Assembly: GCA_019916065.1 (NCBI GenBank)
Contig: CM034234.1
Coordinates: 3,935,342-3,999,341 of the forward strand
Direction: 5' to 3'
From: Vitellaria paradoxa
Taxonomy: Eukaryota > Streptophyta > Magnoliopsida > Ericales > Sapotaceae
Length of the DNA: 64,000 nucleotides
Of the stretch, positions 34,980 to 45,660 are shown piece after piece. The notes beneath the pieces were generated by a model. It was not told where the DNA came from. It worked only from the letters and a program-made list of their open reading frames with translations, and searched no databases. The stretch's first letter is position 1. Every line of letters begins with the position of its first letter. A program made the position numbers and the translations under genes.

Positions 34980-37900
34980 TCAGCACTGAGGAAGATCCAA
35001 CGGCGGTGGAGGTAACTTTTGATCGGATCGTGGACCATCCAAAATGATCCATGCCATCCTCAAACCCCAGCTTGTGTGCACATCAAAGTGGCAGTGCATC
35101 AACCAAACCCCTGTTTGACATTGAAACAACATGAATTAATAATTTAAACAAGATATTAATAAGTACTCAAATGAATTATTTACAATATATATATTAAAAA
35201 AAAAAAAAAAAAACACAGCATGATAGGATTAAGAATGATTTGAGGAAAATAAATTCAAAGAGATCATCCAAACATATATTCAATAAATTCACCTGGATTG
35301 TCTGCAAGGAAACGAATGGCAAGCCAACCACCGGAGGGGACACCCACTGTATTCCTCTCGATAGGATCCACCAGGTTGAAGTTGGGAGGGTCCTTGTTTT
35401 GATCAAAGTTCCCAAACCCTTGACCAACCACAAAGAAATTTGCACCGTGGAGGTGAAGAGGGTGACTCTCCGCTCCCAGAATGCTGGTGTCCTGCAAGAT
35501 CACCTCAACACTAGAATTAAACGGCAACACAACTGCCTTCGTTGCGTTGCTGATCACCATGGTATTATTCGGCGCTGTTCCCGTGTAGTTGAACGGAGAA
35601 GGAGGGTTCGCCGGAAAATCAGTCGTATAAACACCATTGGATTGTCCAAAAAAATGTGCTTGTAACATTGCTGTAGTTGGAAGGGAGCTAAAAGAAACAT
35701 TGTTAATCGAAGCAGCAAATTTTGTAGCGTTGTTAGGTCCTTGGCAGGTCATGTTTTTAGGGCAGGGAGTAGTCCCAAGTCCAACTGCGAAGAAAAATTT
35801 CTTGTCCACGGTACGTGGGACATTTGCCGGGAATTTGGCACTCGCCAGGCTACGGAATTTCTTGGTAAAATTAGCAACAAATCCTGTGGCGTTGACAGGT
35901 GGAAGATTTGGTTTGAAGAGTGGAAGTTTCTTTATAGAGGAGGATTTAGTTGACGGGTCGTGGTATTGGAGAATTCCGGCCACGGTGGAATTGTCAAAGG
36001 TTCCCATACCAGTGAAATAGGGCCCAGCAGTCATGAAGAAGGTGGCATTGGGATGGTACGGCTTGGTTTTGAGGAGCACGTTCATGGTTTGGCCCGGAGT
36101 TAAGACAAGTACGTCTGTTAATATCGGTTTTGTATAAATAGCATCAGTTTCTACGATGGTGACACTGTGGTTGGCGATGCTAAAGAACAGTTCATCATTC
36201 ATGGCACCATTGATCAATCGAAGCATGTACGTCTTCCCAGGCTTCACCTTCAACCTATAAGTATCTGCACAAATTAACCAAACTTTGAATGCAAATTTCC
36301 AAAGTAATATTATACTATTACAAACTTCATTTACATGCATTTTATTCACTCAATCTTAAGGTTATTTTTATTTTACCTTATTATATTTTAGAATATATGA
36401 TACTTCACCCCCTTATGCTTATAACTATACTGTGATTGTCAAGTTTTGCTGTCTAAATTACAATATATGATTTCATTTGCAGTAATTAAGATATTTTTGT
36501 TTTAAATTTATATTTTTAATCAATTAAAGTGACATCTTTTGCCTTCATAAAATTTTTATTTTCATTTATTTCTCTTATATTTTCCATCTTCTTACATCTG
36601 TTTGAGGGTTGTCTTTTAGGCATACTAGTACAGAATTAATTTTGACTGTACTAATGCAGGGTTATTTTTTTATATTTTTTGTTAAAACCATTAATAGTTA
36701 CATTAATTAATTAATTTCACTAATAACTTTAAGGGAGGTTAAATGTTGTATTAAAAAAATACAGGGAGGTAAACTAAAAATAATCTTAAACACTCAGTGG
36801 AGTAAAATCTAACTACCTCTAAATATTAACTGAAATGAGGGTGCGTAAGTTTTGGCTCAAAGATAAAATATTGTTTTCCAACATGATGATTGTGTATTAT
36901 TCAATATTCAAAAATACTCTTTCCAATTATTAGTTTAAAAATGCCTATATTACCTACTCCTTCACTAGGTCGCCATTATTTAGATATGACAAATTAAATT
37001 GAAAGTCTATATTTATATTTTCTAAAAAAAATTTCTACAGAATACCATTTCCATTTTATTAAATTTGCAGGCTAGCTCATGATATGAGACCATCTGAGAC
37101 CATGCTGTCCTACGTTTTTCGAACCTGCCATCACTTGATTTCTGTAAAAGTGAACATTATCATTGAACCGTTGGTTCTTCCTAACCAATGGCCACGGAGC
37201 GCATGCATATACTGTCATGTGCGTGCTTTCGCCTTCGAACACCAAAAATAATCAGTGGTTTGACAGACTGGTCCGTACACTTGCAAGTGCCGTAACGCCA
37301 TTACATATAGTATAGCCTTGAATGTTTTACCTTTAGAAGAACAGTTGTACAAGGGCCCTGGAAGGCCATTGATGGTATATGCATCAGAAACATTGGGCCC
37401 AGCTCCAGTTTGAAGAGCCTGGTTGATTACAGCCTCAGGATCCACTTTCCACCATTCTCCTGTAATCCTCAAAAAGATTATGAGAAAAACAAAAAAAAAG
37501 GAAGTTGAATATATATACATATATATGTGTGGGTTGACATGTATATGATACTACGAGCTTAAAGTATTAATGTAGGAAATTATGCCATATATGGTTTATA
37601 TTGGTACTCACCGAAAAGAATGGGGACTTCACGGTAGGGTTTCTCAAATGGATAGGTTTCATTTCGCATGGGGAGGATGATGATGGGTCCATAGAGGGTT
37701 GCTCTCATCCAGGAGATGTGAGCATGCCAGAAGAGAGTGCCTCTCTGCCCAGTGATCGTGAAGTTGTAAGTATATGTCTGGCCGGTTTGGATAGGACATT
37801 GTGTTATATAAGCTGGCCCATCAAACCAACCACTTCTAAGTTGCCTGATTCCATGCCTGCACTCTCATCATATTCATACATATATATATATATATATATA

Positions 37901-38375
37901 TAAGTATACTAATACATGTTATTAATTGTATGTATATAAGTAACTAATGTATCCTAGAATTTGATGGTACGTAATTCCATACCAGTGAATCGTTATATTG
38001 TTCGGGACATGGTTGATCACCTTAACCACAACCCGATCACCTTCCCTTGCTACGAGGCGTGGCCCTGGACACTTACCATTCACAGTTACAACACTCTTTG
38101 TGTTGCACAACCTTGTCATATTTTGTGACTTAATCTGATATATATATATATATATACACACACAAATAACAAGATATATTAGAAACAACCAAGAAATAAA
38201 TAAATGATACGCAGAAAAATAAAATAAAATAACTGGCTGGATCATTGGAACGTACATTGAAGGTGTAATGCCTTGTTTTGCAGAAAGCAATCTCTGGAAG
38301 TAGAAACAGCACACAAAAACATAAGATTAGAGATGTCGTGGAAGCAGATGAAGGAAGCTGATGAGGAGTACCCAT
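34980..38375 (-). CDS. Laccase 2, multicopper oxidase (LAC17-like), intact, 6 exons, 582 aa
   Basis: Secreted phenol-oxidising multicopper oxidase, a paralogue of laccase 1. Exons on the minus strand: 38375-38256, 38134-37983, 37856-37612, 37459-37331, 36264-35293 and 35110-34980. Exon lengths of 120/152/245/129/972/131 bp match laccase 1 except for 12 extra bases in exon 5. There is a signal peptide at about residues 1-34 (hydrophobic [17 protein letters not shown]). Copper ligands HWHG, WHAH (exon 3), HPLHLHG at about 483-489 and HCHFDVH at 545-551 are all present. The protein ends LPQC-stop. One oddity: the conserved VNGxFPGP block of exon 2 reads VNGKCPGP, an unusual extra cysteine. No break was found. 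It converges on the FHY1-type gene 1.6 kb downstream. Confidence 0.93.
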
Positions 38376-38441
38376 CTTTCTGACCCTCTTTTAGTTCAAG
38401 CCAATATGGGCTGATATGGGAGTGCTAATGAGCTAGGCTGG

Positions 38442-38452
38442 TAAATATATAA
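38442..38452 (-). promoter_or_regulatory. Candidate TATA box of laccase 2
   Basis: TTATATATTTA on the minus strand lies about 70 bp upstream of the laccase 2 ATG, a plausible distance for a short leader. There is no other support. Confidence 0.4.
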
Positions 38453-38459
38453 GCTGAGG

Positions 38460-38720
38460 GATTAGGTAATGAGATAACCACCATCAAATGGGAAAGAATG
38501 TTGCATTTCAATGTTGAGGTGGTCACCTTGTGCGCTCCGTTTTGCTTTTGGTTAAGCTTAGTTTTAGAGTGTTATTAAAGTAAGATAACCTCGATCACTT
38601 CTACTGTGTCTAATAATAATTACTCTAAGTACCTAGCTAGCCAGTAGTTTTTTTTCCCTTTAATTTTCTATTTTTTTGGCGCGCATATTCAAACGCAAGA
38701 GCTTAATTAGTAAAATATAT
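38460..38720. other. Upstream region of laccase 2
   Basis: This is intergenic DNA 5' to laccase 2. No element or gene was recognised. Confidence 0.4.
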
Positions 38721-39056
38721 GCTGCGTTGTAGTAAAAAATAAGATAAATTGAGATAAAATGTAATTTTGGGTTAAATTTGACCTTTTTTTTCTGAATAGT
38801 AGTAAATCGTGACAATAATTTTCTAAATCCATTTTCACGGATTCAAAAAAATTCATATAAAATAATGATAATGGTACTCATTTGAAAATTTTCGACACAA
38901 AAAATATGATTATAAAAAAAAAATTTATGCATTCATTTAACCTCCTTCTAGAATTTTTATTTTTTTTAACGAAATATTGAAATTTTTTAAAATTAATAAT
39001 GGCGAAATTTGAGTGATATAGAGATTTGTTTTATTTGTTGGAGGTCCAACGTAGCC
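38721..39056. mobile_element. Tourist-like MITE, 336 bp (family with 24.2 kb)
   Basis: The interior matches the element at 24219-24578 in opposite orientation over its whole length. The ends are degraded (GCTGCGTTGTAGT and GGTCCAACGTAGCC still pair). There is no open frame. Confidence 0.7.
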
Positions 39057-41424
39057 ATAATTGAGAAAGAAGATAATTAATTAATTTAGGATAGTGACAA
39101 ATTTTGTGGTTGAGAGGTACAATACAATTCTATTAATTATTAATGTAATTAAATTAAGGTTGATTGCATTAATCCACTGATTTCCTCATTAAAGCAAAAG
39201 TTTTTGTGTGCAATTTAAACTTTTTGGGAGATTGAATTGACCATAGACCAACTTGGGACATGCAGTGACATGAAGTTTAAAACTGGATAGGGCCAAGCAG
39301 GAGCAACTTGACCTAATTAAAATGCTTGGTGAGATCAATACATGAGTCATTCCCAACATTGATGGACGATAAAGAGTAATATAAGTAATTTATACACAGT
39401 ATATATGTTGAATTTTCCAAATTAAGGAAAATGTTATACTATTAAAAAATATAATAAAATAATATAACAATGAATAAATAAAAATAATATAATAGTTGTT
39501 TTGTTTTGAAGTGTTAACCTCCCCCCCCCCCCAAATTTATCTGCCATATATATATATATATATATTTTTTTTGGATCGTACTTCCTTGTTTAGCATTACT
39601 CTAAAATTAATATCGGAAATGTGGCAGTAGGTGTATTTTAATTAATTAAGAAGGTAATGATCATAAGTGGTGATCTTTTAAACCCTGAAATTAATTTACA
39701 GCTTGATGGAAACAAAAGTAGGGACTCAGTGAGGTGCAGCCTCTTGCAATATTACCATATAACATGTTCACTAAACAAGTCCCTAAACATGTTCATGTTA
39801 TATGGTAATATTCCAATACATTTTTGGTTAAACAATTCTAATTACATAGCACTGTTATATTAAGTTGTCATAAAAATATTGTTATGTCTTTAAAATTAAG
39901 CATATATACATAATCAAAATGTTTTAAGGATTAATTTAAGCAGCTGGTACATTAAATTTTTAGCGCCAAAAAATGGAGTATTGGGTCTCATTTGTCGATG
40001 CAAGCAAAAAGATTTCCCCATCATATGCAAATCATTTGGCTCAATGAACTAATTAATGTTGGAGAAGATATTGCATAATTAAGTCAAGTCAAATTATATT
40101 GAAAAATACAGGAATGTATCCTCCAGAAAACCCAGGGCGATTAATATTCTAGATAATTTAAATAGTAGCTCTTGAGTTGATAATAATATGACTTATTAAT
40201 GAGGTTAGTGTGGTTGCAAGATTTTCCTTTACTCATCCACTAATTAGCAGTCCTGTGGTACTAGGAAAGTCTCCATTCCATGCCTCTCTACCTGTCTAAT
40301 TGAGGGCTTTCAATGAACCTCCCTCTGATGGCCACTTTCCAACTGTTCTGACTTTGAAACCAAGACAATTAATCCACGCCATTCACCACTGGCAACAGGT
40401 AGCTTAGTCACCATTGATAGGCGTGTTGAATTTTTGCACCATGTTCTTGCTATGGACACTCGGAGGAAATTAAAATCCGATGGGTGTAATTTACCATATC
40501 ATTAGTTTATGTATATGGTAGATAACACTCAGTAGTATTTTGCCATATGGCATATATTACTCAGTGATATTAGTTTATGTATGTATATGACATATATGTT
40601 CCACCCAAACTCATCCTGACCTACTAAAGTTTGATAATTCATCAGGGAGAGTAATTAAAACTAACAAGATTTAATTAATATGACATGAGAAGCCTACGGC
40701 TGTTTAATTAGTACAAACTAGAAAAATTAAGGACATGGGTGTTTGAAAAGAATTAATTATAATGGTGTAGAAAACCAAGAAAAATTTTAAAGGACCTTAA
40801 TCAATTTGTAATCTGAGTTCGCTTTCTGTAGGTCCTTTTTATTCTGAACTTCACATGATGAAAGAAAAAATCAAGGCCAGAAAACAATTATGGGAACTAC
40901 CAGTCTACCACCTAGTTTGAGAAAGATGGTCCACCCGTTTCATTCATATGATTTCCAGGTCACATTTTAATCAATGAAATCGACTGATATCCGTCCCTCG
41001 GATCGGAGAATCTCTCTTCTAGTGATGAGTAGCAAATTAACAAGCTCCTCTCATCTGTTAATTACGTCGTCGATCTTCTGTTTCGACGAACAAAATGTCA
41101 TTATTATTATTATTATTTTTTTTTAATTATTGCATTAATGGGAACACATTTTTTGTTAATTATCCTACACCCTCACATTTTTTGGTTAATTATTTGACAC
41201 CCTCCAATCAATGCACGTCCACACAGCGTAATCATATGTGGAATTTGCATTTTACCCACCCATAATCATTGTTGCTTGTTCTCTCACTTCATATGTATAT
41301 TCATAAGAGGCTTGACCTTCTGTATAATTCTTTTTATATACATGTACAAATTATATTTTAGTCGGGAAAAAAACGAAAATTTTGATCTCCAAAAAGAATT
41401 AATTCAGAAATAATAAAATATTTA
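39057..41424. other. Intergenic DNA, no gene seen
   Basis: This is AT-rich non-coding sequence with a C14 run and TA repeats near 39521-39566 and a hairpin at 39748-39812. No exon is supported; the 68-codon frame at 39657 runs through the hairpin and is not gene-like. Confidence 0.55.
39748..39812. repeat. Perfect 19-bp inverted repeat with 27-nt loop
   Basis: AATATTACCATATAACATG (39748-39766) and its exact complement CATGTTATATGGTAATATT (39794-39812) can form a 19-bp stem. The function is unknown. It is too short for a standard plant microRNA precursor unless extended, and the flanks do not pair further. Confidence 0.8.
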
Positions 41425-41782
41425 GGCTTCGTTTGGAGCCTCAAAAAAAACTCAAGAAAACCCAAAAGTTGACACGGTCTGCCGCTGACACATCTGTCAA
41501 AAAATTTGAAACGCCGTTGGAACGCACCATTTTGGTCCGTTCCAACGGATTTTGCAAAAATTCAAAAAAAACTGATCTGACATGTGTACAAAAAAATACA
41601 CAAAACTCCAAAATTTTTCAAAATCTTCCACTAAAATTTTGACACGTGTCACTTTATATACTTTTTAACAATTTTATATCAAATCAAATAAAACATTCAA
41701 CAATCATTACACAATAATTTCAAAATACACTTTTGAAAATTTTTAGAAATTTTTGGATTTGGTTGGGACTCCAAACGCACCC
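41425..41782. mobile_element. Tourist-like MITE, 358 bp
   Basis: Inverted ends GGCTTCGTTTGGAGCCTCAA and (right end, complemented) GGGTGCGTTTGGAGTCCCAA are flanked by TTA on both sides (41422-41424 and 41783-41785). The interior is non-coding; the 69-codon frame at 41433 is internal to the element. Confidence 0.8.
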
Positions 41783-42293
41783 TTATTCTTTTAAATAATT
41801 ACTCAGTTGGCCAGGAAAAGTGCATTTGGCCGGTAAAAAATGATTTTTTTGGTCTACCTAATAATTGCTCAGCAAAAATAATAAATATTTTATTATTTTT
41901 TATCAAAAACTTTGGTGAATTCTAGAAGCATAAAAGTATTTGTGGTTGCGATGAATTTATAGCAGTTGACGGCAATAGGAATTTATGGAAAAGTCAAAGG
42001 CGGCATGCACAAACAAGGTACGCAGGTAGACTTGAGGTCAAACATGTGATATTACGTTTTTGCCCCTCTAATTTTGCACAGCACTTGGGAGACAGATCCC
42101 GCTTCTATGTATAATTAATTATCTTAAAATTTGAGGGCAAACATGTAAACACATACAACTTCTTCTTCATCTGCTACCCGACCCTCACTACCTAACCTTC
42201 ACTTAATTAAACCATTGATTACTCCACTTCCCAACGGCTAATCTCTGTGTTCTAATACACTGCTGAGTTTACATTTTTATTTAGACAGTGTTT
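41783..42293. other. Intergenic DNA between two MITEs
   Basis: No gene or complete element was recognised. Confidence 0.45.
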
Positions 42294-42441
42294 GGAGACG
42301 TTTACAGTGACAAAAAATAATAAAATTTGATAAAAATTATAAATTTATACTTCATATAGTAAAATGAAGAGTGAATAATTTTTAAAAATTTTTAATATTT
42401 TTTAATAATTTTTAGCGATTTTTGACGAATTAAACACACCC
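42294..42441. mobile_element. Short Tourist-like MITE, 148 bp
   Basis: The ends GACAGTGTTTGGAGACG and (complemented right end) GGGTGTGTTTAATTCGTC are weakly inverted and flanked by TTA (42291-42293 and 42442-42444). A relative, with the same GTGAATAATTTTTA-type interior, lies at about 56105-56220. Confidence 0.5.
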
Positions 42442-42750
42442 TTAATTTTCTCCTGGATCAGGAGTTGATCATGAAGACTAGTTGGTCAAATGGGCACCAA
42501 TTAATCCGAACTCCTCAAACAAAAAAAAAAATACTATGCTTACACTCAATCTCTTTTATCTATGTTTACAACTTACTAATTTATATTGATCATTACTCAT
42601 AGTGATCAGCGCATTTAATTTAAAATCATTACAGCTGCAAGATGTTATTTTTTAGTTTTTTTTTTTTTTTCTTTTTAATGGTCAAAATGACATCACTTTA
42701 GAGAAGTGTAAATATGGGAGTAAGAGATTAAGTGTGAACTTAGCAATAAT

Positions 42751-42929
42751 GTAAAACTAAAAGAGCTCTTGGATGACGTCTCATCTGAGTCATCTTCTCG
42801 TCAATGGCACCACCACAGGAGTTACCTAGTGAATTCAAGTCTAGTCCTTCTGAGGCGCCACCGTCACTAGTTAATCAGTTCGTCTCTCGGGACCAACAAT
42901 TGAACCTGATGCTCCCTGATTTAGTTCAA
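42751..42929 (+). pseudogene. Possible exon 1 remnant of the WRKY pseudogene
   Basis: One frame reads KELLDDVSSESSS, which resembles the N-terminal ELxxELLDD block of WRKY49-like group IIc proteins. Another frame reads ELPSEFKSSPSEAPPSLVNQF, also in keeping with that region, so a frameshift separates them. A GTGAGT donor follows at 42930. The assignment is inferred from weak wording plus the WRKY exons found beyond the Gypsy element. Confidence 0.45.
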
Positions 42930-42971
42930 GTGAGTCGCGGTATATACCTTTCACAGATTGCACATAGGTTC

Positions 42972-43876
42972 TGTTGGGCATAATAATACTAAAGCTGTAC
43001 TCTTGCCGAACAAGTTTAGTCTGGTGCCACGTGGCACAGTGCCGAGCATATTCGCATAAGCCACGTAGTCACTTGCCGAGCACGTTCCGTCTGGACACGT
43101 GGCGTCCCGCCGAACAACTGATTATTGGCACGAGAGTTCCACGTGAGTGTTATACGTGAGTACACGATTTAGAGTTAGTGTTCCAAAGAGTACCTTGAAC
43201 CTCGACATCAATAAATAATGTATTACCACGTGACTATAGCCAAGGATCTTGGAAGCTAGTTTGCTCAGCCTATCTGTTGACGGCCAGTAAATGTCGAACC
43301 TAGGACCCACAGCCTTTAAAGAAGGCTCGTGACCATAAATGCACCTTAGTTAGGATTGAACTAGGTACTTGTCTTTGGAGATGTAATTAAATCGGTCTAT
43401 CTCATCACGATTTGGTGGCTGATGTGACAGGAAGACAGTCTGGCCCTGAAATTCCGGTTGTAATGCCGTGTTAAACCGCCAGAAGCATTAAATGAAAGGC
43501 ATGGTGTATTAATGAGGGGTCTGAGGCATTAAATGAAGGGGATTGGCATTTAAAGCAAGAGTAGAAAAGAGGGACACGACAGTGTGCGTAACGTCAAGTC
43601 ATAGGTATGCTGTAATCATCACTCAAACCACTATATATGGGATATCCTACTGAACCACAGAGGTAAGCTGACTATTGCCAACTTAAGCTTTGACTCCTTT
43701 ATTTCCATAAAACTTCCTTTTTTGAGCGACTTGCTGACTTAATCATCGGAGGGTTTTCCGGCCTGAGACCTACTCTCCGGCCGTCACCTTTCTTTCTGTC
43801 TTTGTTCGGCAGGTCGTCGATTGCATTTCCGGTTGGCGTAGTCAGCAGTTCCGGCAGAAATTTCTGTTGCCGAACA
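42972..43876 (+). repeat. Gypsy 5' LTR
   Basis: This is the 905-bp LTR. It contains several CACGTGG/CCACGTG G-box-like words and a CTATATATGG TATA candidate near 43632, about 245 bp before its 3' end. Confidence 0.95.
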
Positions 43877-43878
43877 TT

Positions 43879-43896
43879 TGGCGCCCACCGTGGGGC
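43879..43896 (+). other. Gypsy primer-binding site
   Basis: TGGCGCCCACCGTGGGGC starts 2 bp after the 5' LTR. TGGCGCC-type sites are usual in Tat and Athila elements. The exact tRNA was not determined. Confidence 0.75.
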
Positions 43897-43972
43897 TCGT
43901 TGTCTAGCCCAGCATTGTGTTCACTAGCTTTTTTCTTGTTTCTTTGTTAAGTCTCCAGTATTTGTCCACATA

Positions 43973-45660
43973 ATGACTTCGGGAGGAAACACTACCCCAC
44001 CACCATCTCCACGGGCAGGAGACGCTTCCACTCCTGCCAAAACTAAAGGGAGTGCGTTGGTTATCCGGACTCCAGGTCTGGAGCATGCCCGGAGAAGAAA
44101 AATGGAGGATCCTGAGGTACTGAAACGGAGAGAGGAGCTGATGGCTAAGGCCAGTGAAAAGCAGGCAGAACTGGAGGAGATTCTGCTGAAATTGAGTAAG
44201 GAAAAGGGAAAATCCCCTGCTAGCCATACAGCTGATTCTGGTCAATCCGACTCGAAATCTGATGAAAGTTACGATGCTCTTTACGAGGACCCCACTGATG
44301 AGGATGACGGGGACACCCATGAACAGAAGGAGGTGCGCTCTCGCTCGCGACGTGATGTCTCTCCTTCCAGGAAGGACTCGCGCCGTGCTAAACCCGTCGC
44401 AAAACGTGATGTGAGATCCAATGTTGACGCGCCCATCAAAGCGCATTACCAAAGGAGTTCCTCAAAGAAGGTGCTGGAGGCGCACTCAGAAGAGGCGGAT
44501 AGCTCGGACCAAGAAGAACTAACTTTGAAGCGTAAGAAAGCGGGAAAGGCGAAGATGGAAGAGTGGGGGCAAGCAGAGGAATGGGGCGCTCAGGGCCAGA
44601 GCACACGAATGATGGCAAGGAAAGCCCTGGGGCGAATCTCTGCCTCCCCATTCGTCGATGAAATAATCGATGCGGAGCCTCCGGAGAAATTTCAAACTCC
44701 GAGACTTAATCTCTATGATGGGAAAACTGACCCCCTGGCCCACTACCGTCATTACATGCAGGCCATGACATTATGGAACAGCAACGATCACCTCATGTGC
44801 AAAGTATTCCCTTCCAGTTTGGGGGATACAGCGCTTCAGTGGTTCCATAAACTGCCCCCTGGCAGTATTCGGTGTTGGCAGCAACTGGCGGAGGAGTTCG
44901 TCACCCGGTTTCTGGCTAATACAAAACAGCCCAAAACCGCTGACGTTCTCCTCACAATGAAACGAAAGTCCGGGGAATCATTGAGAGATTATTCCCGCCG
45001 CTACCTGGAGCTCTACAATGAGGTGGGAGAATGCTCGGAGCAATTGGCGGTCACCTCGTTTAAATTGGGGTTGCGGAAGGAGGATAGGTTGTGGCTCTCC
45101 TTGACCAAAAAGCCAGCGGCCAACATGTCAGATCTTATGTGCCGAATCGAGAAGTACGCCAAGGTGGAGGACGAGACACAGCCGGCCGAGCAGAAAGAAA
45201 GGAGATCCCAGGGCCAGACAAGAGAAAAAAGACGGGGAGACGGCCGCCGATTCATTGACGAGGGGAAGTCCGTCTTTGAAGCGGTCAATACGGTGTTCAA
45301 AGAGCCAATCTTCAAGATCCTTCCCCAAATAAAAAATAGGCCATATTTCAGATGGCCGGAAAGCTGCCGGATTTCCCTAGAAAGGAGAATTCCAAAAACT
45401 ACTGCGCGTATCATCAAGACAAGGGGCATCGCACCGGAGCCTGTCGATCGCTACGACATCATCTGGAGGAATTGGTGCGCAGAGGCCACCTTAAAGAGTT
45501 CGTCGACGAGGGCAGAACTAGAGAAGCAGCCCCACAGGATAGAGAGCCAAGGAGGCAACGAGAAGAGACTGCCGAGGAGGAGGCAGCCGAAGAGGTTCAA
45601 CCCCCACCAAGGGCCAGGGCGCGCAGAGATGTCCCGAGACCTGCAGTCATCCACGTGATT
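43973..45660 (+). CDS. Gypsy gag polyprotein (frameshifted at its 3' end)
   Basis: This is the capsid-type Gag of the retrotransposon. The first ATG after the primer-binding site opens a frame starting MTSGGNTTPPPSPR. The N-terminal part is charged and Ser-rich. The retrotransposon Gag domain lies at about residues 230-340 (PRLNLYDGKTDPLAHYRHYM; GDTALQWFHKLPPGSI; FVTRFLAN). The natural reading moves to the frame beginning at 45352 (GKLPDFPRKE), which carries the CAYHQDKGHRTGAC zinc-knuckle-like motif, so a frameshift near 45355 makes the last part of this frame non-native. Product: RNA packaging and particle assembly. Confidence 0.85.

Noticed and set aside
39747..39757. CAATATTAC in a stem-loop resembled the geminivirus origin nonanucleotide.
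   Set aside because: The first base differs, the motif is in the stem rather than the loop, and no Rep-like sequence or iterons are nearby.
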